The notes beneath the pieces were generated by a model, which saw only the letters and a program-made list of their open reading frames with translations, was not told the origin of the DNA and did not search any database. The position numbers were made by a program, and so were the translations under genes. A DNA stretch of 64,000 nt from assembly GCA_037951105.1 (NCBI GenBank), contig JBAMJV010008411.1, forward strand, positions 1-64,000, given 5' to 3'. Each line of letters starts with the position of its first letter. The stretch's first letter is position 1. Source of the DNA: Echinarachnius parma (Eukaryota > Echinodermata > Echinoidea > Clypeasteroida > Echinarachniidae). Shown here one piece after another: positions 1 through 64,000 of the stretch.

Positions 1-904
1 TGATTGAAAGTACTTTATTACCTAATATTTGTGTCGCTTATTTGATGATTGTGATGTAGTGCTACGTATCCGATTTCGGGCACGTGTCAGATTTCCAATA
101 CGCTAATTTTATGTCCATCAATCTGTTTTCAAAGTTAGCTAGGTAAATATTAAAATTAAGGCATATCATGATAAAAACCTACATCTTTGTTATCCTTGTA
201 ATTATCTCTATTAAAATGGGACAACAAAGTCAAAGATATTGCTCTGCCGTTGGCGTTGCATTGTGATGGACATTTTACCTAACTTACTTGAGTCTTATGT
301 CTTAGACTTTTGTTAGACTTAGAGATAGACCTCTCTACTCACCAGCTGTGTTGTACGGAGAAAAACCCTCCTGATTGCTAGCTGCATGCAATATCTAGCA
401 CAAAAATATTTTTGGTGGCTGATTCCTCCCTCCATTTACCACGCCTGCGTCGCGATGTACACTAGCGAATGGGAAACTGTATGGCCAAGTATGCCCAAAA
501 GTCACACTGCCGTATAGCAGTAGTGACTTCACTAACCCCCCTTTTTGGGGTTAGTTGTAAAGACTATTGTTCATGAATGATTTCTTATTTTGTATTTTCT
601 CACCTAACTTTGTAGATCTTGCTAGATGGCCGATGAAAAATTCTCCATTTGATGGCGTCACGTTGCCCCTAGCTAAATTGAAATGGGCTTCAATAATTTT
701 CGTTGGTCCTGCTTGCACGTCAACACAGCATCACCGCACACGTGAAAATGGCATTCACTGTGCAGCTAGCGCATTTTTTACATACGTCATCAATCATACG
801 AACTTGTTTTGGTCGGAAGCAAGGCTCATCATCGACTGTTAAAACTGCCAAGTAAAAATGTATAATTTAATTTAATGTGTGTACGTTTTTTCATAAAAAA
901 TGAA
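1..904. other. Upstream flank, no gene recognised
   Basis: AT-rich sequence with no open frame that resembles a protein family, no clear splice-bounded exon and no repeat with matched ends. It may hold distal promoter sequence of VPS15, but nothing specific can be supported. Confidence 0.4.
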
Positions 905-1458
905 TACCGTAAAACTCCGTGTATAAGACGCACTTTTTTTCCGTCGGAAATTTTCAAAGTGGGGGGTGCGTCTTATACACAGGTACAGCCAAAAAAAAAA
1001 AAAAAAAAAAAAAAATTTTTAAGAAATTTTTTTTTTTAAGAAATTTTTTTTGGGGACACCCGGTAGTCATGTTTAATGCATATTAAACTGGTCTAGGGCA
1101 TGACAAGAGCTTGATATATGGGGGAACATTTATCAAAATATACCTTTTTCCTACATAAATTATAGTGGTTAGCAAAACAAAATGCAAGTTTTTAAGCAGT
1201 AACACTGCTACTAATTGAATATTCAGATATTCATAAGTAGCAGCACTCATTTAATATTCAATTTTCTAAACAGTGGTTATACATTTTTCTCAACAAAAAG
1301 TTATTAATGAATTTAGTATTTTGCATATTTAATGAGCATTGCTACCTCATGAATATATGAATATTCATGAAAAAAAATATTCTATATTTTTTTTTTTAAT
1401 AGAAAGTTGGGGGTGCGTTTTATACACGAGTGCGTCTTATACACGGAGTTTTACGGTA
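905..1458. mobile_element. TA-flanked inverted-repeat element (MITE-like)
   Basis: The left end CCGTAAAACTCCGTGTATAA (907 onward) is matched in reverse complement at the right end, finishing near 1456, with TA on both sides (905-906 and 1457-1458). A second, slightly diverged copy of the GCGTCTTATACAC part lies just inside each end (about 968-981 and 1411-1423). The interior is AT-rich and has no protein-like frame. A TA target duplication fits a Tc1/mariner-type nonautonomous element, but the superfamily is inferred from the flank only. Confidence 0.7.
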
Positions 1459-2429
1459 TATTTCCATCGTATTTCATTTAATTCTATTCAAAAATCAGTC
1501 GTTACAATTTTTAAATCCATATTCTTTAAAAGTTTGAAAAACAACGATTCGCAAGCAAAATACGGTAGTTTCATCTCAAGCGCACTCAGTGGCACACACT
1601 TTATTTCCGATTTGACAGGCATACAATAATGTGCGTAAGTATTTACAACGTATCAATTCATGGCTGGACGAAGACTACCTACCGAAAGGTCATTTCAGCA
1701 ACACACTTTTCACGGTACTTCCGTCGCAAGCGTGTGCGATGATCAGCGCTCGACGCGACTGCATGGCAAATGAACGTGAAATATTGGCTGATTCATAGCA
1801 AGAAAAGTGGGTAAGTATCAAAAACACATCTTTCAATGATTTAATTTCACCTTATAGATGACAAATGTCATGTCATAAGTGGAATGAATAAACGGGGAGA
1901 AACCCTACCTTACGTTTTGATGTAGGTGGGGATGTGGGTACCTGTAATAGGTACCCACATGTAATGGGGATTCCATTTACCAGCAAACTTTTAAAAAAAG
2001 CTTTCAAGTTTCATATCATCCACAATTCATATTATTTGATAAATTATCAACTCTGTTGTTTTGAAGACTGCAGAATGTAGAAAAAATCATTATTTCCAGT
2101 CTTTCCATAGCGAGGCTTCCTAAAACATCACGATCACCTGTTGAACAGGAATTGGATTGCTCAATAGTAAATGTACAAATGGCCAGTATGGCTTTGCTGC
2201 ACCATATTACTGTGTACCGTGTGTGTAAATGGTCAAGCTGACTGGACCATTTTATCTGTCAACAAGCCATCCAGCAGTTCTACCACGAGGGCAAACTGGA
2301 GTGCATATGCCCAAACGCATGCGAGTAAGTTTTCAAATAAAACAAGCACTACCTCAGTAAGTACATTGTAAATCATCTAATGGTAATTTTCAAGTCTAGT
2401 TAAATGTTTTAAATTCATTTTTTATACAG
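1459..2429 (+). promoter_or_regulatory. Probable VPS15 promoter/5' UTR region
   Basis: This stretch lies directly upstream of the acceptor of the first recognised VPS15 exon (acceptor AG at 2428-2429). Because that exon starts at an acceptor 30 bases before the ATG, at least one noncoding exon must lie upstream. Consensus-like donors GTAAGT occur at 1811, 2321 and 2357. None can be proven as the 5' UTR donor from sequence alone, and no TATA box is evident. Confidence 0.35.
2171..2356 (+). CDS. Possible small signal-peptide ORF/exon
   Basis: An ATG at 2171 opens a frame that begins MYKWPVWLCCTILLCTVCVNG. This has the charge, hydrophobic-core and small-residue layout of a secretory signal peptide. 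A Ser/Thr-rich segment follows. The frame runs into a GTAAGT donor at 2357, so it could be a first coding exon, or it could lie by chance in the 5' UTR region of VPS15. No partner exon and no family match were recognised. The length (62 codons to the donor) is too short to be convincing. Confidence 0.15.

Positions 2430-64000
<61,571 letters not shown>

Overview
The window looks like nuclear DNA of a marine deuterostome invertebrate, most likely an echinoderm such as a sea urchin, with amphioxus or hemichordate as alternatives. It is AT-rich and intron-rich, with many small hairpin elements, poly-G/poly-C tracts, short TTAGGG-type stretches and TIR-domain genes. No rRNA, true tRNA, CRISPR or bacterial feature was seen.

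Backbone gene (+ strand, 2460 to beyond 64000): PIK3R4/VPS15, the myristoylated pseudokinase scaffold of the class III PI3-kinase (VPS34) complex. Twenty-one coding exons can be followed with consistent phase. They cover the N-terminal myristoylation signal, the kinase-like domain, the HEAT repeats and the start of the linker. The WD40 part lies beyond the window. Exon 1 reads one base short. Many exons have degenerate partial tandem copies of their edges in the neighbouring introns.

Nested cluster (- strand, inside the 33 kb intron 8, 16961-50064): three tandem copies, about 12 kb apart, of an intronless-coding TPR gene with a C-terminal TIR-like domain. Each has a separate upstream noncoding exon and a co-duplicated LINE reverse-transcriptase remnant just downstream. 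Copy 2 (34207-32012) is intact and keeps a conserved Glu in the TIR domain. Copy 3 (46078-43805) is intact but has Gly at that position and a Lys/Thr/Gln-rich insertion. Copy 1 (22150-19347) lost its ATG, is frame-shifted by a 20 bp duplication and carries six full copies of a 30-residue N-terminal repeat. A palindromic kappaB-type site beside a TATA-like box lies upstream of copies 1 and 2 and is missing from copy 3. This suggests an inducible innate-immune gene family.

Mobile DNA fills much of the rest. There is a 4.5 kb palindromic element (9813-14326) with tandem-repeat arms; two TTAA-flanked elements (37441-40461 and 51751-54310) with other elements nested in them; a pogo-like element; Harbinger-like and hAT-like nonautonomous elements; three copies of a 0.5 kb fold-back; and several 0.2 kb hairpin MITEs. 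Three further elements (about 29112-30763, 38519-40236, 47200-47939) each carry a different reiterated 14-mer. The three 14-mers share the frame GTNAC-NNAC-GNNAC, which is the least explained pattern in the window. Presence or absence of insertions between the TPR-TIR units orders the events: LINE first, then gene duplication, then most MITEs.
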